In this document: piece by piece, positions 14,960-16,529 of the stretch
Numbering within the stretch: the first letter of the stretch is position 1
Layout of the letters: each line of letters begins with the position of its first letter
NCBI GenBank assembly: GCA_016283605.1
Contig: JAEENF010000211.1
Coordinates: 1-16,529, forward strand
Source of the DNA: Prevotella sp.
Lineage (GTDB): Bacteria; Bacteroidota; Bacteroidia; Bacteroidales; Bacteroidaceae
DNA: 16,529 nucleotides
Reading direction: 5' to 3'
Translations under genes and position numbers: made by a program
The notes under the pieces: model-generated
Database searches by the model: none
What the model was told of the DNA's origin: nothing
The model's input: the letters and a program-made list of their open reading frames with translations, nothing else

Positions 14960-15485
14960 ACAGATGATGTTTGGTGATATAGTCTGCTACTGCCTTGGGC
15001 ACCATTCGCCTGATGCCCCTACCCGCTCTGATTCTCTGTCGTATCTCCGTGCTACTGATGTCCATATAGCCCGGCTCCCCTGGGGTTCTGGTGTAAACGA
15101 CGATCTGATAATTGGCAGCAATATCTTCATGATGATACCAACGGTCAAAGAGCGTCCAGTTGTCACCACCCATCAGGAGCACAAACTCACGATCGGGAAA
15201 GTCTTTTGATAAAGCTTGTAGCGTATTCCAAGTATATGAGGGCTTGGGCAGATGCATCTCATAGTCGCAGGCCACGATACCCCCAACACCTTCGAGTGCC
15301 AGTCGTACCATCTCCATGCGGATGTTATCATCGAGCAAATCTGCCGACTGCTTCAAGGGATTCTGGGGCGACACCATCAACCAAACCTCATCAAGCCCCG
15401 CTTTCTCCCGTAGTTGTCGGGCTAGCGAGATATGGCCGTTGTGTATGGGATTAAACGATCCCCCAAAGATCCCCGTCCTTTTCAT
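14952..15485 (-). CDS. nadD: Nicotinate-nucleotide adenylyltransferase, short form
   Basis: A 177-residue cytosolic enzyme that joins NaMN and ATP to give deamido-NAD in NAD synthesis. Seen: GIFGGSFNPIHNGH at 5-18 with the ATP-binding H15/H18, SPQNPLK at 39-45, SYTWNTL at 83-89, LLMGGDN at 103-109, and the nucleotidyltransferase signature ISSTEIRQRI at 143-152. It is shorter than many relatives: between VVYTRTPG and MDISSTEIR only a few residues remain, where most NadD proteins carry a strand and loop ending in a proline-containing turn. The core motifs are intact, so activity is likely. It follows gmk after 66 bp of repeat-rich DNA without a recognisable promoter. Confidence 0.94.
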   Translation of the reverse strand: MKRTGIFGGSFNPIHNGHISLARQLREKAGLDEVWLMVSPQNPLKQSADLLDDNIRMEMVRLALEGVGGIVACDYEMHLPKPSYTWNTLQALSKDFPDREFVLLMGGDNWTLFDRWYHHEDIAANYQIVVYTRTPGEPGYMDISSTEIRQRIRAGRGIRRMVPKAVADYITKHHLYA

Positions 15486-15506
15486 TCAGACAACAATATT
15501 TTATAT

Positions 15507-15591
15507 TAACGACAACTTAAACAACTTAGACAACTTTTTCTAAATCAGTCATCAGACTGAACTGTTGTTTTTGTTGTCTGAGTTGTCGTTA
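15507..15591. repeat. Imperfect inverted repeat of the GACAAC/GTTGTC type at the gmk-nadD junction
   Basis: TAACGACAACTTAAACAAC (15507-15525) is complementary to GTTGTCTGAGTTGTCGTTA (15573-15591) at 17 of 19 positions, one of the two mismatches being a possible G-U pair in the gmk transcript's complement or its template. The intervening DNA has further GACAACTT units (15529-15536 region) and a TTTTTCTAAA stretch. The right arm lies inside the end of gmk. It could form a large hairpin in the mRNA between gmk and nadD, affecting stability or partial termination, but its A/T-rich stem makes a strong terminator doubtful. Confidence 0.6.
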
Positions 15592-16157
15592 TTTAAAAAC
15601 TCACAGACTTTTGTTAGTGCGTCTTGTTCGGCCTGGGCGAGGTTGTCATTAACGACGATCTTGTCGAATTTATCGGCAAAGGTCAGTTCGAACTCTGCCC
15701 GTGCGATGCGCTGATCAATCACCTCTGGCGCATCAGTTCCACGACCTTCGAGCCGCTTACGGAGCTCTGCGATCGAAGGGGGTTGGATGAAGACACTCAT
15801 CGCCTCGTCACCGTAATAGTTCTTGATGTTCACGCCACCCTTGACGTCGACATCAAATACCACGTTCTGTCCGGCTTCCAACTGACGTTCCACCTGAGCC
15901 TTCAGCGTTCCATAGAATCGGCCTTCATAGACCTCTTCGTACTCCAGGAACTCATCGTTGTCAATCCTCTGACGGAATTCCTCGGGTGTCAGGAAGAAAT
16001 ACTCTACCCCGTTCTGTTCTGTTCCTCTCGGCGGTCTCGATGTGCAGGATATCGAAAAAGCCAGGTTCAACTCCGGATGTTCTTTCATCAGCCATCCGAT
16101 AATCGTGCTTTTCCCCGTTCCTGACGGCGCACTTATGATTATTAACTTACCTCTCAT
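15552..16157 (-). CDS. gmk: Guanylate kinase
   Basis: A 201-residue cytosolic kinase that converts GMP and ATP to GDP and ADP. Seen: the P-loop SAPSGTGKST at 9-18, the GMP-binding SCTSRPPRGTEQNGVEYFFL at 37-56, EYEEVYEGRFYGT at 72-84, the core strand VVFDVDVKGG at 99-108, SVFIQPPS (121-128), and the lid RLEGRGTDAPEVIDQRIARA around 135-154. The last dozen residues, NDNSDNKNNSSV, are low-complexity and are encoded by the repeat at the 3' end; guanylate kinases normally end near LTKVCEFL. The gene follows yicC after 41 bp, as is common in Bacteroidota, and precedes nadD. Confidence 0.97.
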   Translation of the reverse strand: MRGKLIIISAPSGTGKSTIIGWLMKEHPELNLAFSISCTSRPPRGTEQNGVEYFFLTPEEFRQRIDNDEFLEYEEVYEGRFYGTLKAQVERQLEAGQNVVFDVDVKGGVNIKNYYGDEAMSVFIQPPSIAELRKRLEGRGTDAPEVIDQRIARAEFELTFADKFDKIVVNDNLAQAEQDALTKVCEFLNNDNSDNKNNSSV

Positions 16158-16165
16158 TTCTATTT

Positions 16166-16190
16166 ACGACAACTTTGACAACTTTGTCGT
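16166..16190. repeat. Small inverted repeat in the yicC-gmk gap
   Basis: ACGACAA (16166-16172) and TTGTCGT (16184-16190) form a perfect 7-bp stem around an 11-nt loop, which itself holds another GACAAC. The same words recur in the gmk-nadD gap, so both belong to one local repeat family. The stem has no following T-run on the minus strand, so it is unlikely to be a strong intrinsic terminator between yicC and gmk. Confidence 0.6.
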
Positions 16191-16198
16191 TATTATAA

Positions 16199-16529
16199 TT
16201 ACAATGCATTCAAAACTTGTTCCTTGATCTGTTCCAGCTCGTCCTTCATCTTCACCACGATGTTCTGCATCTCGGCCTGATTACTCTTCGAACCTGTCGT
16301 ATTGATCTCACGACCCATCTCCTGGGCGATGAAGCCCAGCTTCTTGCCTTGTCCGGCAGCCTCGTTCATCGTCTCACGGAAATACTTCAGATGGTTGGCC
16401 AGACGTTGCTTCTCTTCGCTGATGTCGAGTTTCTCGATGTAGTAGATCAGTTCCTGTTCCAGACGGTTCTTATCGTACTCCACACCAGGAATCTGTTTCA
16501 GACCGTCTTCGATGCGACCTCTGATCTTC
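16199..16529 (-). CDS. yicC: YicC/YloC-family protein, C-terminal part (start lies beyond the window)
   Basis: The last 109 residues of a protein of the YicC family, implicated in RNA turnover and described as an endoribonuclease. Seen: the C-terminal DUF1732 signature, with IEKLDISEEKQRLANHLKYF followed by GQGKKLGFIAQEMGREINT and TGSKSNQAEMQNIVVKMKDE, ending EQIKEQVLNAL. The frame is open to the window edge, so no start is visible; an internal GTG at 16483 lies in the middle of the conserved domain and is not the start. It would be the first visible gene of the run that continues through gmk and nadD into the envelope genes. Confidence 0.93.
   Translation of the reverse strand, partial: KIRGRIEDGLKQIPGVEYDKNRLEQELIYYIEKLDISEEKQRLANHLKYFRETMNEAAGQGKKLGFIAQEMGREINTTGSKSNQAEMQNIVVKMKDELEQIKEQVLNAL

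Noticed and set aside
15507..15591. Strong intrinsic terminator after gmk
   Set aside because: The potential stem is A/T-rich with a loop of nearly 50 nt and no T-run directly after it on the minus strand; nadD has no separate promoter that would require one.
15624..16124. Open frame of 166 codons antisense to gmk
   Set aside because: The guanylate kinase on the opposite strand has all catalytic motifs; the antisense product matches nothing I recognise.

Overview
The window looks like a chromosomal segment of a Bacteroidota bacterium, most likely a Prevotella-type member of the Bacteroidales. The reasons are the SusC-type TonB-dependent receptor, at least five promoters of the Bacteroidota form (TTG/TTTG near -33, TAnnTTTG near -7), the near absence of strong Shine-Dalgarno sites, and a yicC-gmk-nadD cluster of the kind found in this phylum. 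The genus is an inference from protein style, not from a marker gene.

Layout. (1) 1-431, minus: the N-terminal end of a SusC-like outer-membrane receptor, with its promoter. (2) 733-3985, plus: a Fur-family regulator overlapping a HAD phosphatase, then metG (methionyl-tRNA synthetase) with its own promoter. (3) 3988-6596, minus: a three-gene operon transcribed acyltransferase-3 > LicD-type phosphotransferase > short-chain dehydrogenase. (4) 6664-10049, plus: a Wzx-like flippase and two glycosyltransferases, divergent from block 3 through two interleaved promoters. (5) 10046-16529, minus: a tightly packed run transcribed yicC > gmk > nadD > phosphoethanolamine transferase > second acyltransferase-3 > HAD-IB phosphatase > large membrane protein of GT-C/DUF6080 style. 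From nadD onward every junction overlaps by 4-8 nt.

Function. Blocks 3 and 4 form a small surface-glycan assembly and decoration locus: two glycosyltransferases build a glycan, the flippase exports the lipid-linked unit, and LicD and the acyltransferase add phospho- and acyl-substituents. No polymerase, initiating transferase or ligase lies in the window. Block 5 couples housekeeping genes (RNA turnover, GDP and NAD synthesis) to envelope modification (phosphoethanolamine on lipid A or glycan, acylation, possible polyprenyl-linked sugar transfer).

The most distinctive signal is a set of short repeat-like DNA elements, several lying inside genes in frame. They are a 14-bp duplication in the HAD gene at 1505-1532, three 22-bp palindromic units in the second acyltransferase at 12359-12424, a second inverted-repeat-bounded insert in that gene at 12805-12867, and a GACAAC/GTTGTC repeat family around gmk that also encodes its C-terminal tail. 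A degenerate GATT repeat lies just upstream of the fur promoter. The 22-bp array is notable because 22 is not divisible by three: only a multiple of three copies keeps the frame open, so copy-number change could switch an envelope acyltransferase. No CRISPR array, tRNA, rRNA, IS element or prophage was recognised.
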